This document shows, piece after piece, positions 28,626 to 37,458 of a DNA stretch of 57,498 nucleotides. Source of the DNA: Mucilaginibacter flavus (lineage in GTDB: Bacteria > Bacteroidota > Bacteroidia > Sphingobacteriales > Sphingobacteriaceae); assembly GCF_030409315.1 (NCBI RefSeq), contig NZ_JAUFPS010000090.1, positions 1-57,498 of the forward strand. Reading direction: 5' to 3'. Made by a program: the position numbers and the translations under genes. Position 1 is the stretch's first letter. The number at the start of each line of letters is the position of its first letter. Under the pieces are notes generated by a model, which was given only the letters and a program-made list of their open reading frames with translations, was not told the DNA's origin and ran no database searches.

Positions 28626-28627
28626 AA

Positions 28628-29962
28628 TTAAGGTGTTGCTTTTTGTTTTTGGCTGAATTTGGTGATAAAATATATAACAAGGCCTACCGCGAATGTGCAA
28701 ACGCATATAAGCGCGGCCGTTGGGTTTTCAATAAAAATGGATAGGGTAACCAACCAATACGTGGTTATAAATATGATAGGGATAAATGGGTACCATTTTA
28801 TAGTGTAAATACTATTTACATCAATGTGTTTTGTTTTTTTACGTAAAATAAATATGGATAGGGCAGCTGTTGAAAGGCCTACGGTATCAAAAAACATCAC
28901 ATAGCTCATCATCTTTTCAAACGAGCCTACAAAAAACAGGATGATTAGAACCGCGGCAACAAAAAAGCTCAAGCCAAATTCCTGCACCTGCGTTTTGGGG
29001 TTAATATGCTTAAATATAGCCGGCAGGATACCATCATCGGCCATGGCGTAATAAACCCTGGGGTTTGCCATAATATTTACGTTGATGAAGGCCAGTACAG
29101 AAACAAACATCAACAACGAGATTACTTTATATCCCGTGGCTCCAAATAAAACGCCCGCCAAAGTTGCAGCCAGCGCAGGCCTGTGCTGTATGCCATCAAT
29201 ACCTAAAACATAGTAATAGGCAAAATTAATGATCATATATAAACTGATTACCACAAGCATCCCCCTGAAAATAGCTTTAGGTACGTTTATTTTAGCATTG
29301 ATGCTGTCGCCGCCAAAGTTGATGGTTTGCTGATACCCGCCATAGGTGAAAAATATGGCGATAAGACTTACGCCAAAGCCAACCAAATTATTACGGCTGG
29401 CATGCGGGTGATTTAGATGGCTAATGGCAAAAGGCGCATTACTTTTAAATACCGCTGTGCAAAGCAGCAGTATCATCCCAATTTTAAACAAGGTAAGCAC
29501 ATTTTGTGTGCGGGCGCTCATTTTGATGCCAAGCAGGCTTATCACATATAGTATAAGTACAGATGTGATGGAAATTATTTTTACACCGGTATCATTTTGC
29601 AAGGCCGGTGGCATAATAACGGGATTCATATATTCGGCACCTATGAGGGCTACCGCGGCTACCGAGGCGGCGTTACTGATTACCAGTATCCAATTGATCA
29701 TGAACGCGAAGGCCGGGTGAAAACAATAGGAAAACGCCTTATAGAAGCCACCGGTAGTAGGGTAGCGGGCACCTATCTCGGCAAAGGTAAGCGCGCCGCA
29801 CATGCTTATCATGCCGCCAAAAAACCAGGCCGCAAAGTATAAAAATGGATTGCTTAAACTCACAGATACTTCGGCAGGGGTTGCAAATATTCCCATCCCG
29901 ATTACCAGGCTGATAACAATCATTGAAAGGTCAAAACGGCTAAGCTTTGGGATTATGTCCAT
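28628..29962 (-). CDS. APC-family amino-acid permease
   Basis: This 444-residue inner-membrane transporter has about 12 hydrophobic segments. The APC signature in TM1 is visible (MIVISLVIGMGIFATP), followed by the conserved GGMISMCGALTFAEIGARYPTTGG segment. It should import or exchange an amino acid with proton coupling. The PLP enzyme gene follows 2 nt downstream, so the pair probably takes up and degrades the same compound, plausibly a sulfur amino acid. No exact promoter box lies directly upstream. Confidence 0.9.
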   Translation of the reverse strand: MDIIPKLSRFDLSMIVISLVIGMGIFATPAEVSVSLSNPFLYFAAWFFGGMISMCGALTFAEIGARYPTTGGFYKAFSYCFHPAFAFMINWILVISNAASVAAVALIGAEYMNPVIMPPALQNDTGVKIISITSVLILYVISLLGIKMSARTQNVLTLFKIGMILLLCTAVFKSNAPFAISHLNHPHASRNNLVGFGVSLIAIFFTYGGYQQTINFGGDSINAKINVPKAIFRGMLVVISLYMIINFAYYYVLGIDGIQHRPALAATLAGVLFGATGYKVISLLMFVSVLAFINVNIMANPRVYYAMADDGILPAIFKHINPKTQVQEFGLSFFVAAVLIILFFVGSFEKMMSYVMFFDTVGLSTAALSIFILRKKTKHIDVNSIYTIKWYPFIPIIFITTYWLVTLSIFIENPTAALICVCTFAVGLVIYFITKFSQKQKATP

Positions 29963-30288
29963 AATGCTTTTAAAGGTATCATCTATAAACTCCGTTTTTT
30001 ATTAACCGCAAGGTAAGTTAACATTTTGATAAAATAATAATTATATGGGTAAACGGTTTTATCAATTTTTTGAATTGGTGAGTTAAAGTTTTTGCTATAT
30101 TTAACAAAACGCTGTTAATAAACGCCATTATAAGCTAAAAGAGCCAATGCTCTTTACATAAAACGTTAAAAATTGTTAACATATACCGGCCTGTTATTTA
30201 TAAAATGCCGGGCTGTGGCATAAATTCATATTTTTGAAACTAAATGTACCTGCTTAAGCCAGGGAATAGTTGAAACAGATAATAGAAC
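29963..30288. promoter_or_regulatory. Divergent control region of the permease and LacI genes
   Basis: This region has no ORF. GGTAAACGGTTTTATC (30048-30063) matches 13 of 16 positions of the palindrome GATAAAACGTTTTATC found before the SusC gene of the next locus. ATAAAACGTT (30158-30167) is a half-site. TATTTTTG (30229-30236) is an exact -7 box about 52 nt before the LacI ATG. This fits autoregulation by LacI. Confidence 0.5.
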
Positions 30289-31314
30289 ATGGTCAAAAAG
30301 AAGATCTCGATAAAGGATATTGCGCGGCTTACCAATACGTCTATCACCACGGTATCGTTTGTATTAAACGGCAAGGGGCGTATAAGTAAAGAGATCAGTA
30401 AAAAAATATTAGAGGTAGCCCAAAAAAACGGCTACGAACCCAACAGGATGGCTATTGGCCTGCGTACAGGTGTATCAAAAGTTATTGGCCTTATTGTAGA
30501 AACTATTGGCGGTCCGTTTTTTGGAGCCATGGCCAAAGTTATTGAAGAAGAAGCCGAAAAGGCGGGATACGGTGTTATTTACTGCAGCACCAATAACAAT
30601 ATTCAAAAAGGCAAAGATGTAATCAAAATGCTTTCACAGCAATTGGTTGATGGTTACATTATAACGCCGATGAAAGGTTTGGAAAAAGAAATTCAAAACC
30701 TGGTGGCCAATGAAAAGCCGGTAGTGTTGATTGACGGCTATTTTCCGGGTATTGATATTCCGCATGTGCTGGTTGATAATTATGGCAGTACTTACAATGC
30801 TATTGAGTTTTTAATTAAGGCAGGCTACAAAAATATTGGTTTTGTAACAGCCGATCTGGACCTTGTTCAGCTTAATGACAGGATGCAGGGTTATAAGGAT
30901 GCATTAAAAGCGGGTGGCATTAAAGAAGAGAAAAAGAAGCTGTTTAAATTACCGTTTGATGCCGAACAGGGCGACGCGGTAGATGCCATAAAAACATTTA
31001 TCAGCCATCAAAAACAGATAGATGCCGTGTTTTTTACCACCAATTATCTGGGCACGCTGGGCCTGCAGGCCATTAACGCGCTTAAGCTTAACATCCCTGA
31101 TGAGCTTGCCGTGATCAGTTTTGATGATAACGAAATTTTTAGCCTGTATCCGCCGGGTATCACTACGGTACGGCAGCCTACGTACGAGATAGCCAAATCG
31201 GCAATTGACATGTTGTTATCCCAAATGACGGCAGAAAAGTACAATATTTCCAAAATAAAACTCCAGATTCCGGCTAAACTTATTGAGCGGGGATCAACAA
31301 TATCTTCAAAGTAA
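30289..31314 (+). CDS. LacI family transcriptional regulator
   Basis: This 341-residue regulator has the LacI HTH at residues 4-25 (ISIKDIARLTNTSITTVSFV) and the hinge-helix region (NRMAIGLRTG). A periplasmic-binding-protein-like effector domain follows, with VIGLIVETIGGPFFG, PVVLIDGYFP and ELAVISFDDNEIFSLYPPGITTVRQP. It should respond to a sugar and control the adjacent SusC/SusD/GH92 operon. The leader of that operon contains two near-identical palindromes centred on AAAACGTTTT. This is one of the few places in the window where regulator and candidate sites lie together. Confidence 0.92.
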   Translation: MVKKKISIKDIARLTNTSITTVSFVLNGKGRISKEISKKILEVAQKNGYEPNRMAIGLRTGVSKVIGLIVETIGGPFFGAMAKVIEEEAEKAGYGVIYCSTNNNIQKGKDVIKMLSQQLVDGYIITPMKGLEKEIQNLVANEKPVVLIDGYFPGIDIPHVLVDNYGSTYNAIEFLIKAGYKNIGFVTADLDLVQLNDRMQGYKDALKAGGIKEEKKKLFKLPFDAEQGDAVDAIKTFISHQKQIDAVFFTTNYLGTLGLQAINALKLNIPDELAVISFDDNEIFSLYPPGITTVRQPTYEIAKSAIDMLLSQMTAEKYNISKIKLQIPAKLIERGSTISSK

Positions 31315-31343
31315 AAATTTCTTCCTTAAAGTCTTTAAAAGCT

Positions 31344-31374
31344 TAAAAACGGCATTTGCTTTTGCCCGTTTTTA
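31344..31374 (+). terminator. Terminator of the LacI gene
   Basis: TAAAAACGGCA and TGCCCGTTTTTA form an A/T-rich stem with a single bulge, closing a loop of about 8 nt and ending in T residues. Confidence 0.6.
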
Positions 31375-31527
31375 GGCTTTTGTGCTTTTTGATGAGTTTT
31401 TCACAATAATTTCTCTTTAGGTGTAACTATTTTAATAATAAAGTGTCTTGTAAAAAGTAAATAGTGTAATAATTAATGTTTATTGATAAAAATAATTTGA
31501 AAATTTTGGTAAAACATTTTAGTATAT

Positions 31528-31535
31528 TATATTTG
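31528..31535 (+). promoter_or_regulatory. -7 box of the SusCD-GH92 operon
   Basis: TATATTTG matches TAnnTTTG. Transcription would begin near 31541, giving a leader of about 410 nt before the SusC ATG, with operator palindromes downstream of the start point. Confidence 0.5.
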
Positions 31536-31568
31536 GATTATTCTATTGTTAAAAACATGTGTCCTTAT

Positions 31569-31586
31569 AGATAAAACGTTTTATCT
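31569..31586. promoter_or_regulatory. LacI operator candidate O1
   Basis: AGATAAAACGTTTTATCT is a perfect 18-bp palindrome with the central CG of LacI operators. It lies about 35 nt after the -7 box and 255 nt downstream of the lacI-type gene. A further half-site, CCGTTTTATC, follows at 31591-31600. Confidence 0.65.
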
Positions 31587-31703
31587 GAACCCGTTTTATC
31601 ATCACATCATAAGGATAGTATACTTTGAAAAGCAGCATTTGATTATTTAAGCAGGAGGGAGGATTGTCACCTTCGCCAGGCGTTTTTGATCTTTCATTTT
31701 TTA

Positions 31704-31725
31704 CCGGCTTTCATTTTTTAGCCGG
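31704..31725 (+). promoter_or_regulatory. Leader hairpin in the SusCD-GH92 operon
   Basis: CCGGCT (31704-31709) and AGCCGG (31720-31725) pair around a T-rich loop and are followed by an ATTTTTTG run. It could pause or attenuate transcription of the long leader. The segment TTTCATTTTTTA occurs twice here. Confidence 0.35.
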
Positions 31726-31781
31726 CCACTATTTTTTGTTCTTTATAATTTGCAAGGTGCTGCATCTATTTACAATTGTTG

Positions 31782-31795
31782 ATAAAACGTTTTAT
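31782..31795. promoter_or_regulatory. LacI operator candidate O2
   Basis: ATAAAACGTTTTAT is a perfect 14-bp palindrome sharing its core with O1, 213 nt downstream of it and 158 nt before the SusC start. Two such sites could support looping. Confidence 0.6.
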
Positions 31796-31856
31796 TGAAG
31801 CGTATAATTATTTTTAACTAAAACCTACTGAATGGAGAAATAAACTACAAAGCCTA

Positions 31857-31931
31857 ATGAAAACGACAGCGATGCTGTTAAAACCTTTTATAATACAGAT
31901 ATATCTCATCATCTGTATCAACAATTATTAA
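31857..31931 (+). CDS. Possible 24-codon leader ORF upstream of SusC
   Basis: An ATG-initiated frame in the operon leader encodes a short peptide beginning MKTTAMLLKPF, hydrophobic in its second half, and ending 21 nt before the SusC ATG. An ACAGC/GCTGT hairpin overlaps its start. It could be a leader peptide or chance; there is no homology evidence. Confidence 0.25.
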   Translation: MKTTAMLLKPFIIQIYLIICINNY

Positions 31932-31952
31932 CTGCTCATTTATTTATTACTT

Positions 31953-34900
31953 ATGATTGAATTTTTTTACAAAAAAAAGATCTTCTATTACACGTGTGTA
32001 ATTCCAATTTTGCTTTTTTTGGGAACGCTTACCGTGCAAGCTCAAAATACCCCGACAGGTAACCAGGTTACGGTTTCGGGTGTGGTTAAAGATGCCAGCG
32101 GACCACTGCCTGGCGCTTCCATTTTATTAACAGGCTCAACCTCTGGTATTTCTTCCAATACATCAGGGGCTTTTACCATTAAGGTAGAAACCGGTAAATC
32201 CATTACCGTAAGGATGCTGGGTTATATTGCCCAAACCATTAAGATTACCGAGGCAAAATCAAACCTCATTGTGGTACTGAAAACAGATCAGCAAACTTTA
32301 AAGGATGTTGTGGTAATTGGTTACCAGCAGGTATCGCGCAGAACGGTGAGTGCCGCAGTAACTTCTGTTGATCCTAAAAGCATCGCGGATATCCCTGCCC
32401 CAACTTTCGACGCTTTATTACAAGGCCGTGTTGCCGGCTTAAACGTACAGAACTTTTCTGGCGAGCCTGGCGTACGTAGTAATGTTGTTTTAAGGGGTAA
32501 TACCGCTGTAAGCCGTAATATTGATAATAACACCGGATCGGCTTCGGGCAAACAAAGCTTAGCCAGGGCGCTTTCGGGTCCCTTATACGTTATTGATGGC
32601 GTACCACAAAGTACAGAGGATATTGCAGCTATAAACTATGGCAGCGGTACCAGTACAGATGTGTTGGCAGGTATCCCTATTGGCGATATTGATAACATCG
32701 ATATATTGAAAGATGCCTCGGCAGCTGCGGTTTACGGTTCAAGGGGAGCAAATGGTGTGGTATTGATTACTACCAAAAAAGGTGTAGCCGGCAAAACCAG
32801 GATCAATTTTTCAACCTATCATGGTATAACCGATCAACCTAATTTAGATAAAGTACTTACCGGTGCCGAAGAAACCAGGGCTAAACTGGCTTTAATTCAG
32901 CACTACGGTAACTATGATAACCTTAAAAACATCCCACAAATATTAACGGATACCTTAAACCCGGCATTTAACAACGCTAATGATTATCGCGGGCAATTAT
33001 ACCAAACCGGTGTAGTTGACAACTACGAGTTATCAATGACCGGTGGCAGCGATATTGTAACCTACCGTTATGGGTTAAACTACTATAACGAAAGCGGTAT
33101 TATCAAAAAAACAGGTTTACAGCGTTATGCAGTAAACAGTACCGTTGGTATCAACATATCGCCAAAATTAAAAATAAGCACTCAGATCAGGTTTTACCGT
33201 GTTGACAGGCCTACATCGCTAAGCGATATCAGCGGTAACGTAAATCCGTTTACAGGTGGTTATTATGCCAACAGCCCGCTGCCGCCATCAAACTTATATT
33301 TAACACAGGATAATAAAGATTTTCTTTTTGGCAGCACCAGCAACTCAACCGATAATAATACCAATAACAGCATCACCATTAGTCCCACTATCGATTGGAA
33401 AATATCCGACCATTTTTCATTCAACAGTATCATATCTTATGAAAGTGCCGGCAGCCGTAAGGATACATTTACACCGGGCATAGTAAGGCAAAGTGGTTAT
33501 GGTTATGCATCAAGTTTTGTTGATAACTCTGCCAACTATTTATTCAGCAGTAACTTCCAGTACAGCACTACGCTTAATAAAGTTCATCACATCAACGTAT
33601 TATTAGGTCAAAACACCGAGTATCACTCATATAGGGCAACAAGTGCTTCGGCCGATGGAATCCCTAATGATCAGATCTCTGTAGTTAAGGTGTTAGACAA
33701 AAACAGCTCAACCGCTTTTTCTGATTTGATTGAAAGCGGCATTTCTACCGAGTTTGTGCGCGTAAACTATGATTACAAAGGCCGTTACCTGATATCTGGT
33801 GTAATGAATGCCGATGCATCATCAAAATTCGGTCCTGGTAACAGGGTGGGTTATTTCCCTTCGGTATCTGCCGGTTGGATCATAAGCGATGAGCCTTTCA
33901 TGAAATTTGCCAAAAACTGGTTAACCCTATTTAAACTGCGCGGTAGCTACGGTATCACCGGCAGGCAGCCCGATGGTGGCGATAACTACCTGTCATTTAA
34001 CTCGTACAATATTGGCGCTGGTGGCTTCGCAGGTAGTAGCAGCCCGCAAACAGGCGCAAACCTGTCAACAACTTATAATGGCGTTGCAGCTATCTCGCCT
34101 AACTTTGGTGCTGGCTTGAGTAATAAAGATCTTACCTGGGAGCATTCAAAACAATTAAACGTTGGTTTTGATATGACTTTCCTTGATGGTAGGTTCAATT
34201 TTGTTGCCGATGCTTATGTTAAAAATACAAGCAAAGGTATTTTTACCTTAAATCTGCCTGTTACTACCGGTTACCAAACCATTGTAACCAACTCCATTGG
34301 CACACAAAACCGTGGTTTGGAGGCTTCGTTCATAGCGCATTATTTTAATCCTAAAAGCGCTTTTCAGTGGGAAACTGATTTCAACATCGCCTATAACCAA
34401 AATGAGATCACAGCGTTGCCAAACGGTGGCCGCGATATTTATTTAGATAAGTTTTTATTAAGGCAGGGACAACCTATTAACGAGTACAACCTGTTTAAAC
34501 AAACCGGCATTTATAAAACCGATAAGGATGTGCCAGTTAACCCGGTTACCGGTGCGCCAATTAACTTTTATGGTTATCCGTTTAAGGGGGGCGACCCAAT
34601 CTGGAAAGATTCAAACGGTGATGGCACCCTTGATCAAACAGATTATGTACCGGCAGGCAACCCTAACCCTAAATTTACAGGCGGTTTCAATAACGTATTC
34701 GGATACAAAAACTGGACGTTCTCCGTGTTCTGTACGTTTACTTTGGGTAGGGATATTTATAATGATTACCTGGTTGGTAAGCTATCGCACCTGGTACCAA
34801 ATGACGATGGCGATCCTGATCCCTACCATGATATTACCCACAATGCCTTCCCGGATCTTTCTGGCATCAATTACTGGAAAAACCCTGGCGACAATGCGCA

Positions 34901-35204
34901 ATATCCGTCTTTAAGCTCGGTAAGCGGTACTCATTACAAATACGCGGCGGTTAGTTCGGCCTGGGTAGAAAACGGCGCCTATCTGCGTATCAAAACGGTA
35001 TCATTGGGTTATACATTCAATCAAAGCATTTTGCAAAAACTGCACATCAGCCGCCTGCGCATTTATGGTATGGTTGATAACCTGCATATTTTCCAAAAAT
35101 CAAATGTGCCGGATGCCGAGGAGGTTGATGCTTTTGGTATTTACAACGGTAGTGGCTACCCGGTTCCTAAGAAATTTACTTTAGGACTTGACGTAAGCCT
35201 ATAA
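31953..35204 (+). CDS. SusC/RagA TonB-linked outer-membrane transporter (pair 3)
   Basis: At 1083 residues this is the largest SusC of the window. It has a signal peptide (ending LTVQAQ, about residue 30) and a CarboxypepD_reg-like domain (VKDASGPLPGASILLTGST). The plug contains LKDVVVIGYQQVSRRTVS and YGSRGANGVVLITTKKG, and the barrel ends FTLGLDVSL. The SusD gene follows 30 nt later, and further lipoproteins, a metallopeptidase and a GH92 alpha-mannosidase follow on the same strand. It should therefore import mannose-containing glycan or glycopeptide fragments (inference). LacI-type operators lie in its leader. Confidence 0.93.
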   Translation: MIEFFYKKKIFYYTCVIPILLFLGTLTVQAQNTPTGNQVTVSGVVKDASGPLPGASILLTGSTSGISSNTSGAFTIKVETGKSITVRMLGYIAQTIKITEAKSNLIVVLKTDQQTLKDVVVIGYQQVSRRTVSAAVTSVDPKSIADIPAPTFDALLQGRVAGLNVQNFSGEPGVRSNVVLRGNTAVSRNIDNNTGSASGKQSLARALSGPLYVIDGVPQSTEDIAAINYGSGTSTDVLAGIPIGDIDNIDILKDASAAAVYGSRGANGVVLITTKKGVAGKTRINFSTYHGITDQPNLDKVLTGAEETRAKLALIQHYGNYDNLKNIPQILTDTLNPAFNNANDYRGQLYQTGVVDNYELSMTGGSDIVTYRYGLNYYNESGIIKKTGLQRYAVNSTVGINISPKLKISTQIRFYRVDRPTSLSDISGNVNPFTGGYYANSPLPPSNLYLTQDNKDFLFGSTSNSTDNNTNNSITISPTIDWKISDHFSFNSIISYESAGSRKDTFTPGIVRQSGYGYASSFVDNSANYLFSSNFQYSTTLNKVHHINVLLGQNTEYHSYRATSASADGIPNDQISVVKVLDKNSSTAFSDLIESGISTEFVRVNYDYKGRYLISGVMNADASSKFGPGNRVGYFPSVSAGWIISDEPFMKFAKNWLTLFKLRGSYGITGRQPDGGDNYLSFNSYNIGAGGFAGSSSPQTGANLSTTYNGVAAISPNFGAGLSNKDLTWEHSKQLNVGFDMTFLDGRFNFVADAYVKNTSKGIFTLNLPVTTGYQTIVTNSIGTQNRGLEASFIAHYFNPKSAFQWETDFNIAYNQNEITALPNGGRDIYLDKFLLRQGQPINEYNLFKQTGIYKTDKDVPVNPVTGAPINFYGYPFKGGDPIWKDSNGDGTLDQTDYVPAGNPNPKFTGGFNNVFGYKNWTFSVFCTFTLGRDIYNDYLVGKLSHLVPNDDGDPDPYHDITHNAFPDLSGINYWKNPGDNAQYPSLSSVSGTHYKYAAVSSAWVENGAYLRIKTVSLGYTFNQSILQKLHISRLRIYGMVDNLHIFQKSNVPDAEEVDAFGIYNGSGYPVPKKFTLGLDVSL

Positions 35205-35234
35205 TATTTACACAGGTTGATAAAAAGAAAAGAA

Positions 35235-36725
35235 ATGAAAAGAAAAATATTAAAATATACAGCCGGGTTAGTGCTTGTATCGGGCCTTATAGGTGGTATT
35301 ACATCTTGTAAAAAGGTGCTTGATCTTGAGCCTCATAACTCCACATTTACTAATGCTTATTTTACCAATGGTAATGATGCCAACACCGCTATAGCAGGTG
35401 CATACGCGCTTTTGCGTTCGGTGTTGCTTAACAACACATCGTTCCATGTATATGGAGATGCAACTGCAAAGGAGTTTAATATCAACTCTGGTCAGGATGA
35501 TGCAAACTATAACATCTCCAATGGCGAATTTACCGGGCTAAACGTAGGATCGGGCTATTGGAACTGGCAAAACTATTACCAGTTATTGCAGCAAATCAAT
35601 TTAATTATTGTTAAAGTTCCAAACATTCCAATCAATACCTTCACCAACCAGGATGATAAAAATAAGATCATTGGCGAAGCCTATTTTTTAAGGGCCTTCA
35701 CTTATTTTTATATGAGTAGGGTATGGGGCGATGTGCCTTTGAAATTGGCGCCTGATTTGGATATCAGCCAGGCAAAAAATCTTCCGCGCACACCGGCTGC
35801 TGATGTAATGAAACAATGCCTTGCCGATTTAAAAATTGCCGAAGCTAACCTGGTATATGGTTACACTGATGATAATCAGCGTGCCGTTAGGGCAAATAAA
35901 GGCAGCGCGTTTGCATTAGAAGCTCATATCCAGGCCTGGATACATAATTACAGCGCAAGCGAGCAGGCTGCAGCTCAGGTTATTAATAACGGAGGTTATA
36001 GCCTGGTTACCGACACTTCTCAATTCAGCAAAGTGTTTGTAGGTAAATCAATTGAAGGTATTTTTGAAATTAACATCAGCTACGGTCAAAGCGAAGGTAT
36101 AGCCATTAATAATGGTGGTTACGTGCCAACCTTACGTTATCCTTACGTTTATTCGAAAACAAACCTTGAATGGCCGTTGAACAGGGATTATGTGAATAAA
36201 TTGTACACCGATACATTAGACTTAAGGTACGCCAAGTACTTTTTCCAGGCACAATCTGATGGTAACGGGCAAACGGTTAAATACAGCAATATTACTTATG
36301 CCGATGGATCTGCCAAAAATGATCCGCGTTTATCAAACAACCTGATCATTTTCCGTTTGGCTGATATTATGTTATTACGTGCCGAAGCTTTAAATCATTT
36401 AGGACGCGACGCCGAAGCTTTAGTATTGCTCAATAAAGTGAGGGAGAGAGCTAAAATTGCTGATTATTCCGGAGCCGGCGACGCGCTTGCCCGCACTATT
36501 CTGGAAGAACGCTTGCGCGAGTTGTTTTATGAAGGTCAGTCATTTTATGACCTGGTGCGTACCAAACACATTGGCAGCACAAATTCAAGCTTCATTGCAG
36601 ATTATAACGAAAGCTTTGACGATACCAGGATTAACGCCGGGGGTAACTACTGGCCAATTGACCCAACCATGTTTAAAGACGATTTTGTATTAACACAAAC
36701 GCCTTACTGGCAAGGTAAGTTATAA
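35235..36725 (+). CDS. RagB/SusD family nutrient-binding lipoprotein (pair 3)
   Basis: This 496-residue lipoprotein has a lipobox in GLIGGITSCKK. SusD-family helical repeats include GEAYFLRAFTYFYMSRVWGDVPL, and the C-terminal motif NNLIIFRLADIMLLRAEALNHLG is followed by ILEERLRELFYEGQSFYDLVR. The ATG at 35235 is preferred over an in-frame TTG at 35217. It forms the ligand-capturing lid of the SusC encoded 30 nt upstream. Spacings to the next genes are short, consistent with one operon to 41509. Confidence 0.93.
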   Translation: MKRKILKYTAGLVLVSGLIGGITSCKKVLDLEPHNSTFTNAYFTNGNDANTAIAGAYALLRSVLLNNTSFHVYGDATAKEFNINSGQDDANYNISNGEFTGLNVGSGYWNWQNYYQLLQQINLIIVKVPNIPINTFTNQDDKNKIIGEAYFLRAFTYFYMSRVWGDVPLKLAPDLDISQAKNLPRTPAADVMKQCLADLKIAEANLVYGYTDDNQRAVRANKGSAFALEAHIQAWIHNYSASEQAAAQVINNGGYSLVTDTSQFSKVFVGKSIEGIFEINISYGQSEGIAINNGGYVPTLRYPYVYSKTNLEWPLNRDYVNKLYTDTLDLRYAKYFFQAQSDGNGQTVKYSNITYADGSAKNDPRLSNNLIIFRLADIMLLRAEALNHLGRDAEALVLLNKVRERAKIADYSGAGDALARTILEERLRELFYEGQSFYDLVRTKHIGSTNSSFIADYNESFDDTRINAGGNYWPIDPTMFKDDFVLTQTPYWQGKL

Positions 36726-36743
36726 CCATTTAACTATTTTAAA

Positions 36744-37433
36744 ATGAAAACATTAAAAATATTTATACTCGCCTTATTTGCAGCAACGGCTTTTTTCTCG
36801 TGCAAAAAGGACTATACCATAGGCGGCGACTTGTTTAAAGCCAATGTGAACATGACCACATATGATTACCTTAAAACCAACCACGCGTTTGATACCCTGG
36901 TAATTATGATTAACAAAATGCAGTTAAAGGATGAGGTGAATGGCAGTGGTACGTTTTTCGCGCTTACCAACTATTCTATCCATAATTACGTACAGGCAAA
37001 ACAGGCCCAATTACGTATCAGTACAAACAACGAAAATTTGGTTTACACGTTTGACTCATTGAACTTTGTAACACTTAAAGATTCGTTAAGAGCCTACATG
37101 TTTAAAGATAAATTCACTTTAGATAAGTTGACTCAAACAGGTGTTTACGTAAAAGCTAACGATGGTGAATACAGGTTGATCAACAAACGCCCAACTACCG
37201 ATTATACCAACAGCATCTTCACTACCGATCCGCAGTATATCTTTTTAACCAAGGTTGTTCCTTTAAAACCAGGAGGCCCTGTACCGGTAGATATTACCGG
37301 CGTAAGCGCCGCTGATCCGCGGCAGTTGGTATCCGATCTTTGCCAAACAACGGGAATAATTACAACAACAGGTATACTACACGTGCTTAACAATAATCAC
37401 ACGTTTACCTATTTTGTTCAATCGGCCAATTAA
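36744..37433 (+). CDS. Fasciclin-like lipoprotein
   Basis: This 229-residue lipoprotein has a signal peptide and lipobox (TAFFSCKK). It shows a single fasciclin-like (FAS1) pattern: HAFDTLVIMINKMQLKDEVNGS followed by GTFFALTNYSIHNYV, and ends with ILHVLNNNHTFTYF. FAS1 domains mediate adhesion or carbohydrate/protein binding. In this operon position, after SusD, it is a candidate surface ligand-binding protein. The match is by pattern and moderately diverged. Signal and family suggest display at the outer membrane. Confidence 0.65.
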   Translation: MKTLKIFILALFAATAFFSCKKDYTIGGDLFKANVNMTTYDYLKTNHAFDTLVIMINKMQLKDEVNGSGTFFALTNYSIHNYVQAKQAQLRISTNNENLVYTFDSLNFVTLKDSLRAYMFKDKFTLDKLTQTGVYVKANDGEYRLINKRPTTDYTNSIFTTDPQYIFLTKVVPLKPGGPVPVDITGVSAADPRQLVSDLCQTTGIITTTGILHVLNNNHTFTYFVQSAN

Positions 37434-37458
37434 TTAATTTTTTAGACAGATTAAGGAA

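Noticed and set aside
28626..28706. A longer start for the PLP enzyme.
   Set aside because: It would lie within the permease coding region; the ATG at 28625 starts the conserved protein.
29963..30288. A SAM-type riboswitch ahead of the sulfur-amino-acid operon.
   Set aside because: The leader on the minus strand is short and AT-rich without the conserved riboswitch core that I could recognise.
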